A stretch of 64,000 nucleotides of DNA from Pseudoalteromonas flavipulchra NCIMB 2033 = ATCC BAA-314 (GCA_000814665.1 JWIH01000024.1:1-64000), one strand, 5' to 3'; positions 54,945-64,000 are shown, numbered from the stretch's first letter. Translations and numbers: made by a program. The notes: generated by a model from the letters alone, not told the origin.

Positions 54945-55634
54945 ATGCTATCCATGCGTCACCTATCAAAAGCTTATTATACAGACACAATAAAAACTCA
55001 AGCTTTGCAGCCATTTGACTTACGTATAGAGCAAGGCGAGTTTGTTTCTGTGGTGGGGCCGTCTGGCTCTGGAAAAACAACGTTTCTAAATATTACAGGC
55101 CTGTTGGAAGATTTTTGCGACGGTAGTTACGAATTGGATGGTTTCAATGTTGAAAAGCTAAGTGATAAGGCTAAGTCAAAGCTACGTAACGAAAAAGTGG
55201 GATTTATTTTTCAAAGCTTTAATTTAATTCCTGAGCTAAACCTATACGATAATGTTGATATGCCACTTCGCTATCGCAAATTATCTTCAAAAGAGCGCCA
55301 TGAAAGGATCATGGATGCGTTGAATAAAGTTGGCCTTGCATCACGCAAAGATCATTATCCATCACAGCTATCTGGTGGCCAACAACAACGAGTGGCGATT
55401 GCTCGTGCAATAGCCGGTAAGCCTTCATTTTTGCTTGCAGACGAGCCGACGGGTAACTTAGATAGCAAAATGGCAGATAGTATTATGGAGTTGCTCATGG
55501 ATATTAACGCGCAAGGAACGAGTATCGTGATGGTAACGCATGATACGCAACAAGCTGAGAAAGCACATCGCATTATTGAAATTCGTGATGGCGTGATAAT
55601 TGAGCGAAAACATTGTAACAAAGCGATTGCTTAA
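54945..55634 (+). CDS. MacB/LolD-type ABC transporter ATPase
   Basis: A 229-residue ATPase with Walker A GPSGSGKTT, the MacB/LolD-type Q-loop KVGFIFQSFNLIPELNLYDNV, signature LSGGQQQRVAIARAI, Walker B FLLADEPTGNLD and the switch His in VTHDTQQAEKAHRI. It is a separate subunit, unlike MacB where ATPase and permease are fused. AGGAG is upstream; 12 bp after the adaptor stop. It powers the two permeases that follow, probably in an envelope mechanotransmission or export system. Confidence 0.95.
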   Translation: MLSMRHLSKAYYTDTIKTQALQPFDLRIEQGEFVSVVGPSGSGKTTFLNITGLLEDFCDGSYELDGFNVEKLSDKAKSKLRNEKVGFIFQSFNLIPELNLYDNVDMPLRYRKLSSKERHERIMDALNKVGLASRKDHYPSQLSGGQQQRVAIARAIAGKPSFLLADEPTGNLDSKMADSIMELLMDINAQGTSIVMVTHDTQQAEKAHRIIEIRDGVIIERKHCNKAIA

Positions 55635-55643
55635 GGATAAGTT

Positions 55644-56975
55644 ATGCTTAGCTACTATCTTAAATTAGCGCTTATTTCATTGCGGAAAACGCCATTTTTG
55701 TCATTTTTAATGGTTGCCACAATAGCTGTAGGTATTGGTGCTGCTATGACGACTTATACAGTGAGTTATCTGCTACAAAAAGATCCGATCCCTACAAAAA
55801 GTGACCGCTTGTTTAATGTTCGATTGAATAGCTATGGTCCAGACAAGCCGTTTAATATTTCCCAAGGGAAAGAAGTTCCACCTTTTATTCTTACCTATCA
55901 AGATGCAATAAATCTACAAAATGCGAAACAGGGCGTTAATCAAACGCCTCTTGGTAGTTTTAAAATAATGACTCGCACCACAGAGCAGTCAATTACTGAA
56001 GCAAAAATGACTCCAATCCGAAGTGCATACCGTGACATCTTCAACATGTTTGAGGTACCGTTTAAGTTTGGTGGTGCATGGGATGAAATTGCCGATCAGG
56101 ATGGGCTGCAAGTTGCGGTCATCAGTAGCGAGCTGAATGATAAGTTATTTGGTGGAGAAAACTCCGTCGGTAAGTCATTGCTCTTAGGGGATTTACAGTA
56201 CCGAGTGGTTGGTGTTACCGACGATTGGTATCCTATCCCCAAGTTTTTTGATTACAGAACTCGTGCTTTCAACAAACCTAGAGACGTTATTGTCCCATTC
56301 CAAGCGCAAATTAATAACGAGTTGTGGACAGGCTCCGACGTGTCTTATCAATGCTGGAAAGAACCCGCTGATGACTCATTTTCGGCAATTTTAGCATCTG
56401 AATGCGTATGGGTCTCCTACTGGGTTGAATTAAACTCCGCGTCAGAGCGCAATAATTACATGGACTTTTTGGTTAATTACTCGATGGAACAAAGAGAGTA
56501 TGGTCGCTTTTTACGAGAGCCTTTACATCAATTATTTAATGTGAAGGAGCAATTAATTGAAAGAAAAATTATCAAAGATGATGGCAATGTAGCTGTGTGG
56601 CTTGCATTCGCATTTCTTGCGGTTTGTCTGCTTAACTGTATGGCAATGATGGTCGCAAAGTTTCATGGTAAAGCTGGTGAAGTTGGGCTTCGTAGAGCGG
56701 TTGGAGCTTCTAAACAAGATATTATCACTCAGTTTACTGTTGAGACCTGTATTATTGGGCTCTTGGGAGGGATACTTGGGCTATTACTTGCGCAAATTGG
56801 TTTGAGTATCACTGCGCAATTATACAGCCATCTTTATGCTGAGATGCTTGAGATGACCGCAGGTATAGTCATCATGACGATTGTATTGGCTGTGGCGAGT
56901 GCTGTGACTTTTGGTTTGCTACCGACTTTACATGCGGCAAAAGTACAACCATCTAGTCAGCTAAAAAGCCTGTAG
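55644..56975 (+). CDS. ABC permease, MacB/FtsX type (first of two)
   Basis: A 443-residue permease of the MacB/FtsX superfamily: N-terminal helix (LSFLMVATIAVGIGAAMTTY), large periplasmic MacB-PCD-like domain (about 45-320), then three helices near the C-terminus (WLAFAFLAVCLLNCMAMMV; VETCIIGLLGGILGLLLAQIG; GIVIMTIVLAVASAVTFGLLP). The FtsX-type motif GEVGLRRAVGASKQDI is present. It is paired with a similar, slightly shorter permease directly downstream, giving a heterodimeric transporter. Ribosome-binding site AAGGA. Confidence 0.93.
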   Translation: MLSYYLKLALISLRKTPFLSFLMVATIAVGIGAAMTTYTVSYLLQKDPIPTKSDRLFNVRLNSYGPDKPFNISQGKEVPPFILTYQDAINLQNAKQGVNQTPLGSFKIMTRTTEQSITEAKMTPIRSAYRDIFNMFEVPFKFGGAWDEIADQDGLQVAVISSELNDKLFGGENSVGKSLLLGDLQYRVVGVTDDWYPIPKFFDYRTRAFNKPRDVIVPFQAQINNELWTGSDVSYQCWKEPADDSFSAILASECVWVSYWVELNSASERNNYMDFLVNYSMEQREYGRFLREPLHQLFNVKEQLIERKIIKDDGNVAVWLAFAFLAVCLLNCMAMMVAKFHGKAGEVGLRRAVGASKQDIITQFTVETCIIGLLGGILGLLLAQIGLSITAQLYSHLYAEMLEMTAGIVIMTIVLAVASAVTFGLLPTLHAAKVQPSSQLKSL

Positions 56976-56985
56976 GAGCATGACC

Positions 56986-58194
56986 ATGAGAGATTTATTG
57001 CCAATTTTAAAAACCTTAAACAAAAATAAGGCTTCTCCGCTACTACTGATATTGCAAATTGCGCTGACATTTACAATTTTGGTTAATGCCATTTATATGA
57101 TGATACTTAAAGAGCAAGAATTGGTGCAACCGACAGGGTTAGCCGAGAGCCAGCTGTTCAGCTTTAGAACTCATTTTGAAGGCAGCGATGAAGAAAAAAA
57201 TGCAGCTCTTGATACCGACCTTGCCGATATCCGTGCACTAGCCAGTGTTGAGAGTGTAAGTACGATCACTAGTATGCCGCTTACTAACTGGGGCCGCTCA
57301 CTAGATGTTGGTTTAACCCCTGAGGAAGATGAAAGGATAACTCACGCAGGCTACTATGGTTCGGATGACACCATTGTAGATACGCTTGGACTACGAGTGG
57401 TTGCGGGTAGAAACTTACAACATAATGATGTGGTACACACCTATTTTGATGGCCATACGGAATCAGCCAGCGTATTAGTTTCGCAGGACTTGGCACATAA
57501 AATTCGTCCTAACGATTGGCGCAGTGTGATTGGAGAAACTATTTATGTTGAATCGGTACCGCAAAAGGTTGTGGGTATCGTTGAAACTATGAAGTCACCT
57601 TGGCGATTTTGGTACGCTTACGATATGACCGTAATAAGTTCGGTTAGAGAACATTATGAAGAAAGCATTATAGTAGTAAAAGCAAAGCCTGGCCAAAGAG
57701 AAATTGCAATGGAGGAAGTTCAAGCCTTAATGCTTAAAAAGCCTGGTCGTCAACTTGATGCCTTTAAATCCTTCGAGCAAATAAAAACGGAAAACTTACA
57801 AGCTGATTATGCGGTGAGCCAAACGCTAAAAGCGGTGATCGCAGCTTTGGCGTGTGTAACTATGCTGGGGATATTCGGTCAGGCAAGATACACCGTTTAT
57901 AAACGTCGTAAGCAGATCGGTACTCGTCGTGCTCTTGGGGCGACTCAGGCTGATATTCTACGTTACTTTATGATTGAAAATGCGGTGGTGTCTTTGTTTG
58001 GCATTACACTAGGCATAGTCATCGCAATCACTGCGAATATTTATTTAGTTAATTACTTTGGGCTTACCAGTGTACCCGGTGATTATTTGATTGCAGGTGC
58101 GATAGTAATGTTGCTCGCAGGTCAGTTGGCGGTTACTTACCCTGCTATGATTGCTGCAAGAGTGCCTCCAGCTATCGCAACTCGAACAGCATAG
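56986..58194 (+). CDS. ABC permease, MacB/FtsX type (second of two)
   Basis: A 402-residue permease with the same layout as the preceding one (N-terminal helix, large periplasmic domain, three C-terminal helices, KQIGTRRALGATQADI motif). The start at 56986 is preferred over 56980 because AGGAG would then sit seven bases upstream instead of one. It follows the first permease by 10 bp. The pair with a separate ATPase and an adaptor makes a MacAB-like tripartite unit lacking its own outer-membrane TolC protein. Confidence 0.93.
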   Translation: MRDLLPILKTLNKNKASPLLLILQIALTFTILVNAIYMMILKEQELVQPTGLAESQLFSFRTHFEGSDEEKNAALDTDLADIRALASVESVSTITSMPLTNWGRSLDVGLTPEEDERITHAGYYGSDDTIVDTLGLRVVAGRNLQHNDVVHTYFDGHTESASVLVSQDLAHKIRPNDWRSVIGETIYVESVPQKVVGIVETMKSPWRFWYAYDMTVISSVREHYEESIIVVKAKPGQREIAMEEVQALMLKKPGRQLDAFKSFEQIKTENLQADYAVSQTLKAVIAALACVTMLGIFGQARYTVYKRRKQIGTRRALGATQADILRYFMIENAVVSLFGITLGIVIAITANIYLVNYFGLTSVPGDYLIAGAIVMLLAGQLAVTYPAMIAARVPPAIATRTA

Positions 58195-58220
58195 CTACAC
58201 GCTCCGCACTGAGCGCTGCT

Positions 58221-58270
58221 ATTTCAAGCCTTCCCTTACTTTGTTAAAATAGCAAGTGGAGGCTTGAAAT
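58221..58270 (+). promoter_or_regulatory. Hairpin sequestering the arfB ribosome-binding site
   Basis: ATTTCAAGCCT (58221-58231) pairs perfectly with AGGCTTGAAAT (58260-58270) across a 28-nt loop. The GGAGG Shine-Dalgarno (58258-58262) overlaps the start of the right arm and the ATG is at 58275, so the structure could limit arfB translation. Confidence 0.6.
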
Positions 58271-58274
58271 TACT

Positions 58275-58688
58275 ATGCTTAAAATCTCAAATAATGTCAC
58301 TCTAGCAGAGTGGGAAATCGATATTTCCGCTATTCGTGCCCAAGGTGCGGGTGGACAAAACGTCAATAAAGTCTCCAGTGCCATTCATCTTAGGTTTGAT
58401 ATCAACCGCTCAACACTGCCTGACTTTTACAAAGCGCGCCTGCTTGCACTTAAAGACTCTAGAGTGACCAAAGAGGGTGTCATTGTGCTTAAAGCCCAAA
58501 GCTTTCGTACCCAAGAGCAAAATAAGGAAGATGCCTTGGAGCGCTTAAAAACGCTGATCTTAGAGGCCACCAAAGTTGAAAAAGCACGCAGAGCAACCAA
58601 GCCAACAAAAAGCTCGCAAAAGAAGCGCCTGAATCAAAAGACCAAGCGCGGGCAAACCAAATCACTGAGGGGATCGGTGAACTGGTAA
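58275..58688 (+). CDS. arfB: Alternative ribosome-rescue factor ArfB (YaeJ)
   Basis: Peptidyl-tRNA hydrolase that rescues stalled ribosomes, with the class-1 release factor signature GAGGQNVNKVSSAIHLRFDI (GGQ) near residues 24-43 and the basic C-terminal tail (KKRLNQKTKRGQTKSLRG) that occupies the empty mRNA channel. It matches E. coli ArfB in length (137 against 140) and in blocks such as EDALERLKTLI and KARRATKPTKSS. It stands alone after the ABC operon. Confidence 0.96.
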   Translation: MLKISNNVTLAEWEIDISAIRAQGAGGQNVNKVSSAIHLRFDINRSTLPDFYKARLLALKDSRVTKEGVIVLKAQSFRTQEQNKEDALERLKTLILEATKVEKARRATKPTKSSQKKRLNQKTKRGQTKSLRGSVNW

Positions 58689-59096
58689 TGACCTTAGTTG
58701 TTGATGATGTGGTTTCTTAATTTTCCCGCCAGTGTACGGCAAACTGAATACAAAACTCATTCGATTTAAAGCTGCTTGAACTAGTCATTAACCAGATATG
58801 TAAACGTAACTGTCAATATTTTTTTCTTAAACATTAGATTAGATGTAACTAATTTTAATTCCTTATATTTCAAAGCTATAGTCCACAGAGCCAAATTTTT
58901 CGCAAAAAAGTGTTTGCTTTTTAGTCTGTAATGTTAAAAAGTAACAGAGTAATATTAGATTTTTGTTAGTAAGTAACATGTGATGTGTAGGGGCGTTTAG
59001 AGCACGTCACTGTGTGGTAGGTTTTTGGGCTGTGGTGCTAGTGATGGCATTGCTGGCTTTTTCACTGGTTTTTAAAAAGAAGAAAGGAACAACAAA
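58689..59096. other. Intergenic region, no gene seen
   Basis: About 400 bp, very AT-rich in its first half, between arfB and the TonB-dependent receptor gene. It must contain the receptor promoter, which I cannot assign with confidence. An AAGGAA ribosome-binding site is present just before 59097. No ORF or repeat was seen. Confidence 0.4.
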
Positions 59097-62000
59097 ATGT
59101 CAAAACTAGTCACCGATATTGGTAAACATAACCCTAAACGAAGCAAACTGAGCCTTGCGGTTTCGTCTGTACTTCTTGGGCTTTCTCCACTTTGGGTTGC
59201 TGCTGAAACTGTGGGTCAAAATGACAGCGATGTCAAAATCTCGGAACAGAACGAAGCGGTTGAAGTCATTGAAGTTCGTGGGATCAGAGGCAGTATCAAT
59301 AGCGCACAAAACATTAAGCGCTTCGCTGATACGGTCAAAGACGTGATCACGGCGTCAGATATCGGGGCATTACCAGACAAATCGGTGACTGAAGCGCTGC
59401 AGCGTGTGCCGGGTGTTACGATTGAGCGATTTGCATCATCCGATGACCCTAAACATTATGCTGATGAAGGTACAGGCGTGCTGGTTCGTGGCCTAGACAG
59501 GGTTCGCTCTGAGGTGAACGGCAGAGACGCTTTTAGTGCAAATCCGTCAGGCGGTTTGAGCTATGAAGACTTTCCTGCTGAATTGCTAGGCGCAGTGGAA
59601 GTGGTTAAAAACCAAACTGCGGATCTTATTTCAGGCGGTATATCTGGCACGGTAAACCTTATCACCCGCAAACCATTCGATTCTGATGAGCGGCTTATCT
59701 CGTTCAATGCAAAGGCCAATTATGGCGACTTTAGAGAAGAAGTGACGCCTTCGTTTTCAGCGCTGTTCTCCGACAGTTGGGAAACCAGTGCAGGTAAGTT
59801 CGGATTTTTAATTGCGGCTTCTTCATCAGAATATCAGACTCGAGGAGATGGTGTTGGCCTTGGCAATTTCCACTCTCGAGGCGATTCCTTTATTCCTACC
59901 TTGGATCAATGGGGTGGCATAACCGGTGTTGATCCATCATCGCCTGTGGATGGCCCCGCTTTACCAGGGCAACCAGCTGGCAGTGTATGGCATGTGCCTG
60001 TCGCTATCCATATGAGCACAGCAACTAATGACCGTGAACGTACCGGCTTAACCTCTTCACTGCAGTGGGCAAATGCCGATGAGACCATAGTTGCGACATT
60101 AGAGCACATTCGCTCAGAAGCGTCTCTTGAGTGGAATGAGCGCCAAATAGGACAAGCAGCTCAAGGCTTTAAAGGTTTCATGGGGTCTTCACAAAATTGG
60201 ACTGAAAATACGGAAAGCGGCCATCCACTCACTACAGATGATGGTTTTGTGACTTCCGGTATTGCACTTGGCGTGAGTCCAGAAACGCCATTCTTTTATC
60301 GTAGCCGCTGGAATTACAACGAAAATACCGTGAAGGACACTTCATTTAAACTAACGTTAAAACCAATAGATAGATTGACGGTCGATTTTGATTACCAGCG
60401 GATCGACTCCGACAAAGAAGTGCAAAACTACAGTATGTCGGGTCAAACACGGGGAAACCATGTCCACGTTGTCTCGCCTTATTTCCTCGATATGCGTGGC
60501 TCAAGGCCGACAGTGGAGTTTCTCAGTGACAATATTCTAACGGCAGGTTGGTCACCCAATGAAGATTGGAATGGACCTGTGCCTAACCTGTTTTTGGGCA
60601 GCGGTATGGAGCAGGTTGAGCGCAATACGGCAGAGTCAGACAGCGTTAAATTGGATTTTAAGTATGAGCTAGACGGTCATTTCACGAGTGTCAGTTCCGG
60701 TTTTTATATGTCAGATAAAGACCTAACGGTGCGAGATACCGCTTACGAGGGCTGGTCTGCAATTGGCACTCCTTGGATCCAAGATGACCGGAATGCCGCC
60801 GCGGCAGTAAATCGTCCAGAATTATTTGAGCGCGTTGATTTTTCAGATTATTACAATGGTCAGGTGTTACAGGGGCCGGTCAATAACTTCTTGTTCCCAA
60901 GTATGGATCTGGTGAAAAACTACGCCGACTCTTTGCGTCAAGGTTGTCGTGATGGTTGGCACAATGCCACCAACAGTGCGGCAAACAACGGCACATGCTC
61001 TGGCACTTATGTACCTTATGCAGACAAACCCAATCGCGTTGAAGGCCCATTCGCCGCACACAATATAAGTTCGACCAACGAGAAGCGTACTGAATTTTAC
61101 ATTCGCGGTGATTTTGACTTCGAGTTTCAAGACATTCCAGTGGTGGGCAACATTGGCCTGCGCTACGTAAACTATCAACTTGAGTCTACGGGCGCTTTGG
61201 TGCAACCGGCCCTTATCAAGCGTGGTGAAGAGGGGACATCACTTAATAATGTGATGCAACAAGCAGAGTATAAGCGATATTACGACATTGCTGGAGGAGA
61301 GTCCGAACTCAGTACCGTTGAAGGCACAGATTACAGCACTTTGCTTCCGAGCTTAAATTTGAGTTTTGGTGTATCAGAAGATGTAGTGGTGCGATTTGGC
61401 GCATCAAAAGCGCTGTATTACCCAAGTTTAGTTGATGCCAGAAATATCAGTATTCTTAACTTGGATTACACTCGCGTGCTGCAAACTCCCGGCGCTGATT
61501 ACGACGAGGCAACTAACCCCGTTGTTGGGCTAGACGATATCAGTCTAACCGCACTTTCTGGGAATCCATATTTAGAGCCTGAAGAAGCGATCAATACTGA
61601 CTTAACTACCGAATGGTATTTCGCATCCGCAGGTTACGTGACGGTAGGGTTATTCCACAAAAAGCTAGATAATATAATCCGTAGCCGCGCCTTTGATCTT
61701 GATGTGTCTTATGGCGGTGAAGATTATGATGTATCTGCTTATGGCCCTGCTAACACTGGCTCTGGCACCATTCGTGGGATGGAGTTTTCCTATTCTCAAT
61801 TCTACGACATGTTACCGGGAGCATGGAGCGGTTTAGGTTTGCAACTTAACTTTACCTATATCGATCAAGATGGACTTGAAGATCCAAATGAAGTCTCTAA
61901 AGGCACGCTTGGTTTCGATGAAAGTGGTAACCCGCTGACCGATAATCGTAATACCTTCCGAGTGTTTGGAGGTTTGCCGCTACAAGGTTACTCAGACCAA

Positions 62001-62315
62001 AACTTTAATATCATCGGTATGTATGAGTACGAGGATATTTCTTTTCGCCTTGCATACACTTGGCGCTCTGAGTATTTGCTCACGCTTAGGGAATCTGAAG
62101 AGTATGTCCCTGCCTATGCAGAGGCGTCAGGTATGATGGACGCAAGCTTGTATTACACCATCAACGACCATTGGAAAGTGGGTTTTGAAGCCAGCAATTT
62201 ATTGGATACGGAAACCAAAACCAAGTATCAGATGGACCAAGCTGGGACAAAAACGCAGGCACTCAACTTTACCACGGATAGACGTTTTGCATTGAGCGTC
62301 CGTGCGACTTTCTAA
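59097..62315 (+). CDS. TonB-dependent receptor (TonB-Xanth-Caul type)
   Basis: Outer-membrane receptor of 1072 residues with signal segment SLAVSSVLLGLSPLWVAAETV, the TonB-box-like VEVIEVRGIRGSINSAQNIKR and the plug (DVITASDIGALPDKSVTEALQRVPGVTIER ... VEVVKNQTADLISGGISGTVNL), typical of the TIGR01782 subfamily. The barrel ends in FALSVRATF with the C-terminal phenylalanine. This subfamily usually imports glycans or amino-acid derivatives. It is followed by a D-amino-acid-enzyme-like gene and an RpiR-type regulator, suggesting import of a D-amino-acid-containing compound. Confidence 0.95.
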   Translation: MSKLVTDIGKHNPKRSKLSLAVSSVLLGLSPLWVAAETVGQNDSDVKISEQNEAVEVIEVRGIRGSINSAQNIKRFADTVKDVITASDIGALPDKSVTEALQRVPGVTIERFASSDDPKHYADEGTGVLVRGLDRVRSEVNGRDAFSANPSGGLSYEDFPAELLGAVEVVKNQTADLISGGISGTVNLITRKPFDSDERLISFNAKANYGDFREEVTPSFSALFSDSWETSAGKFGFLIAASSSEYQTRGDGVGLGNFHSRGDSFIPTLDQWGGITGVDPSSPVDGPALPGQPAGSVWHVPVAIHMSTATNDRERTGLTSSLQWANADETIVATLEHIRSEASLEWNERQIGQAAQGFKGFMGSSQNWTENTESGHPLTTDDGFVTSGIALGVSPETPFFYRSRWNYNENTVKDTSFKLTLKPIDRLTVDFDYQRIDSDKEVQNYSMSGQTRGNHVHVVSPYFLDMRGSRPTVEFLSDNILTAGWSPNEDWNGPVPNLFLGSGMEQVERNTAESDSVKLDFKYELDGHFTSVSSGFYMSDKDLTVRDTAYEGWSAIGTPWIQDDRNAAAAVNRPELFERVDFSDYYNGQVLQGPVNNFLFPSMDLVKNYADSLRQGCRDGWHNATNSAANNGTCSGTYVPYADKPNRVEGPFAAHNISSTNEKRTEFYIRGDFDFEFQDIPVVGNIGLRYVNYQLESTGALVQPALIKRGEEGTSLNNVMQQAEYKRYYDIAGGESELSTVEGTDYSTLLPSLNLSFGVSEDVVVRFGASKALYYPSLVDARNISILNLDYTRVLQTPGADYDEATNPVVGLDDISLTALSGNPYLEPEEAINTDLTTEWYFASAGYVTVGLFHKKLDNIIRSRAFDLDVSYGGEDYDVSAYGPANTGSGTIRGMEFSYSQFYDMLPGAWSGLGLQLNFTYIDQDGLEDPNEVSKGTLGFDESGNPLTDNRNTFRVFGGLPLQGYSDQNFNIIGMYEYEDISFRLAYTWRSEYLLTLRESEEYVPAYAEASGMMDASLYYTINDHWKVGFEASNLLDTETKTKYQMDQAGTKTQALNFTTDRRFALSVRATF

Positions 62316-62324
62316 CGTCAGCAA

Positions 62325-62345
62325 AGGCCAAGTGCAGCTTGGCCT
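62325..62345 (+). other. Hairpin between the receptor and aldolase-like genes
   Basis: AGGCCAAG (62325-62332) pairs with CTTGGCCT (62338-62345) around TGCAG. It has no U-run, so it probably lowers read-through or stabilises the upstream mRNA end instead of ending transcription. Confidence 0.5.
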
Positions 62346-62421
62346 GATACCAATCGCAGTAAGTCAATGCGCTATTTTGATGTGGAGAATTAATGTTTAA
62401 ACTCAAGGATTTGAATAAACG

Positions 62422-63648
62422 ATGACAATATTAGCGAAAGGCACTGGCAATCCACTGCAACTAGAAGATAGCGGCTGGGATATTCTCGCAGAGCAGGTCA
62501 GTTTGCCAGTTGCAGTGATAAAGCAAGACGCCATCAACCACAACGCGAATTGGATGGCGAATTTTGCAAAGGAAAGCCAAGTATTATTGGCACCCCACGG
62601 CAAGACGACGATGTCTCCAGCGCTATTTACACTACAGCTTGAACATGGCGCATGGGCCATCACGGTAGCGACCGTACCACAAGTTTCCGTAGCCATAGTT
62701 GCGGGCGCAAAACGAGTAATCTTAGCGAATCAACTTGTTGGCGAATATCATATGAAGCAAGTTGCTAGCATGCTTACTGATACTGACGTTGAGCTCTATT
62801 GTTTTGTTGACTCTATTGCAAATGCCCATGCCTTAGGCACATTTTTTACTCAGCATTCGCTGTGCATTTCCATTTTACTCGAGGTGGGAGTTGAAGGTGG
62901 TCGCGCTGGTTGGCGCAATCTTGCAACGTTAGTGCAGCTAGCCAATGTATGCCAACAGTATGCTAGTTTAGAGGTAGCTGGCATTGGGTTTTATGAAGGC
63001 GTGATCCACGGTGATAATGCCGAGCAAAGGATTGCCACATTCGTTAGTTCAGTAATAAAAACGGCGGCAAATTTACGACAAAAAAACGTGTTTTCAAAGG
63101 CGTTACCTATTATCACGGGGGCGGGGTCTGCTTGGTACGATGTTGTGACAAAGACACTAAACAAAAGTGAACAGGCTCAGCAATTTCGTTTTGTGATCCG
63201 TCCCGGCTGCTACCTTATTCACGATACTGGGATCTATCAGGATGCGCAGCAAGCGGTGTTATCACGGAGCAATCTCGCTTGCGATTTGGGGGAAAGTTTG
63301 GTGTCGAGCTTAAGTATATGGGCTTACGTGCTTTCGACTCCAGAGCCGGGTGTCGCGATAATTGGCATGGGTAAAAGGGATGTCGCATTTGATGCTGGCA
63401 TGCCCACACCTGAGCTGATTTACTCTCCGCCGTCAAAGCAGCTGTGCTCATTAGGCGGCGCGGTAAAGGTCGAAAAAATCATGGATCAACATGCTATGGT
63501 AAGTATTGCATCTGGGTGCGAGGTACAGGTTGGCGATATGATCTGTTTTTCGACTTCTCATCCTTGCTTGACCTTTGATAAGTGGCGACAAATTGGTGTT
63601 GTTGAGCGAGATTGGGTGATCACCCAAACCATTTCTACCTATTTTTAA
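62422..63648 (+). CDS. D-threonine aldolase/D-serine dehydratase-like PLP enzyme (amino acid deaminase)
   Basis: Fold-type III PLP enzyme of 408 residues. The PLP lysine is K61 in LAPHGKTTMSP, and the phosphate- and metal-site residues lie in the C-terminal beta-domain (SHPCLTFDKW, a His-x-Cys pair as in eukaryotic-type D-serine dehydratase, where zinc is bound). The typical ITGAGSAWYD block is present. Members either cleave D-threo-3-hydroxyamino acids or deaminate D-serine/D-threonine. The next gene is an RpiR-type regulator, an arrangement seen in D-amino-acid use loci. No strong ribosome-binding site is visible. Confidence 0.87.
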   Translation: MTILAKGTGNPLQLEDSGWDILAEQVSLPVAVIKQDAINHNANWMANFAKESQVLLAPHGKTTMSPALFTLQLEHGAWAITVATVPQVSVAIVAGAKRVILANQLVGEYHMKQVASMLTDTDVELYCFVDSIANAHALGTFFTQHSLCISILLEVGVEGGRAGWRNLATLVQLANVCQQYASLEVAGIGFYEGVIHGDNAEQRIATFVSSVIKTAANLRQKNVFSKALPIITGAGSAWYDVVTKTLNKSEQAQQFRFVIRPGCYLIHDTGIYQDAQQAVLSRSNLACDLGESLVSSLSIWAYVLSTPEPGVAIIGMGKRDVAFDAGMPTPELIYSPPSKQLCSLGGAVKVEKIMDQHAMVSIASGCEVQVGDMICFSTSHPCLTFDKWRQIGVVERDWVITQTISTYF

Positions 63649-63661
63649 TTGAGGCGAAGCT

Positions 63662-64000
63662 GTGGACATTATTAGCAAAATTAAGGAAGGTTTGGGGCAC
63701 TTTAGCCCTGCGGAAGAAAAAGTTGCCCGGCTTATTTTGGCTGAGCTTAACTTTGCCGCAAGCGCATCCATTAGTGAGTTAGCTGAAAAAGCACAGGTCA
63801 GTCATGCCAGCATCACACGGTTAGCGCGTAGCTTAGGCTGTACCAATGTACGTGACCTTAAGTTTCAGCTTACACAATCAGCCGCAATTGGTGAGCGTTT
63901 TACAAATCCTGAGCCAATTGAAAAAGAAAAGATTTCTCATGTTTATACCTCTATTCAGGAGATCCTCACGCTCAATGCGGGACTCATCGATGAAGCGGTT
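63662..64000 (+). CDS. RpiR/MurR-family regulator (3' truncated by window edge)
   Basis: Open frame from GTG 63662 to the window end (113 codons), with GAGG 8 bases upstream. The translation begins VDIISKIKEGLGHFSPAEEKVARLILAELNFAASASISELAEKAQVSHASITRLARSLGCTNVRDLKFQL, the classic RpiR helix-turn-helix domain (HTH_6). The sugar-isomerase (SIS) domain would follow beyond the window. It starts 13 bp after the aldolase-like gene, so it is in the same operon and probably senses a sugar- or amino-acid-phosphate intermediate of the pathway. Confidence 0.9.
   Translation, partial: MDIISKIKEGLGHFSPAEEKVARLILAELNFAASASISELAEKAQVSHASITRLARSLGCTNVRDLKFQLTQSAAIGERFTNPEPIEKEKISHVYTSIQEILTLNAGLIDEAV

Overview
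The window reads as a chromosomal segment of a marine gammaproteobacterium of the order Alteromonadales, most probably Pseudoalteromonas. I infer this from moderate GC, the rnf/rsx-nth order, an operon-like pdhR-aceE-aceF-lpd locus with a triple-lipoyl E2, several TonB-dependent receptors, DUF3833 and chalcone-isomerase-like proteins side by side, and many short palindromic repeats. The genus is an inference from gene content; no search was run.

Layout. 0-3.6 kb: the end of the Rnf/Rsx electron-transport operon (rsxC tail, D, G, E) with nth. 3.7-10.8 kb: two exported beta-propeller proteins, a CadA/LdcC-type PLP decarboxylase, a DUF2726 protein behind a near-consensus sigma-54 promoter, mtnN and a CbiB-like gene. 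10.8-11.0 kb: copy 1 of a MITE-like element. 11.1-18.2 kb: lpd, aceF, aceE and pdhR (all minus strand) with a PdhR-like operator just downstream of the pdhR -10 box. 18.6-20.8 kb: an exported solute-binding protein and a membrane-anchored HExxH protein.

20.8-27.7 kb is the main accessory island: a VgrG with a long C-terminal effector ending in a putative HNH/GH-E-like nuclease, two overlapping TPR proteins that are probably immunity proteins, a duplicated vgrG fragment, and direct repeats flanking the cassette on both sides. 27.7-41.4 kb: a DGSGN-repeat lipoprotein, an MBL-fold hydrolase, a hybrid histidine kinase with its Hpt partner, a TetR/ABC-exporter pair with an intervening operator, two GNAT enzymes, Rof, a lipoprotein prolyl oligopeptidase, a DUF3833 lipoprotein and a chalcone-isomerase-like protein.

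41.5-41.9 kb holds what looks like a relic type I-E CRISPR array without cas genes: two 29-nt repeats separated by exactly 32 nt, plus a decayed third repeat. 42-49.7 kb: a SelW-like protein, two TPR proteins with different 2OG-Fe(II) oxygenase-type domains (a second MITE copy lies between them and touches a stop codon), a TonB-dependent receptor and a divergent LytTR regulator. 49.7-53.4 kb: an NhaR-like regulator, a small HPF-like protein, a response regulator and two coiled-coil proteins. 53.6-58.2 kb: a four-gene MacAB-like ABC system. 58.3 kb: arfB, with its ribosome-binding site inside a hairpin. 59.1 kb to the end: a TonB-dependent receptor, a D-threonine-aldolase/D-serine-dehydratase-like enzyme and the start of an RpiR-type regulator, probably a D-amino-acid uptake and use locus.

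I saw no rRNA, tRNA, complete insertion sequence, integrase or cas gene.
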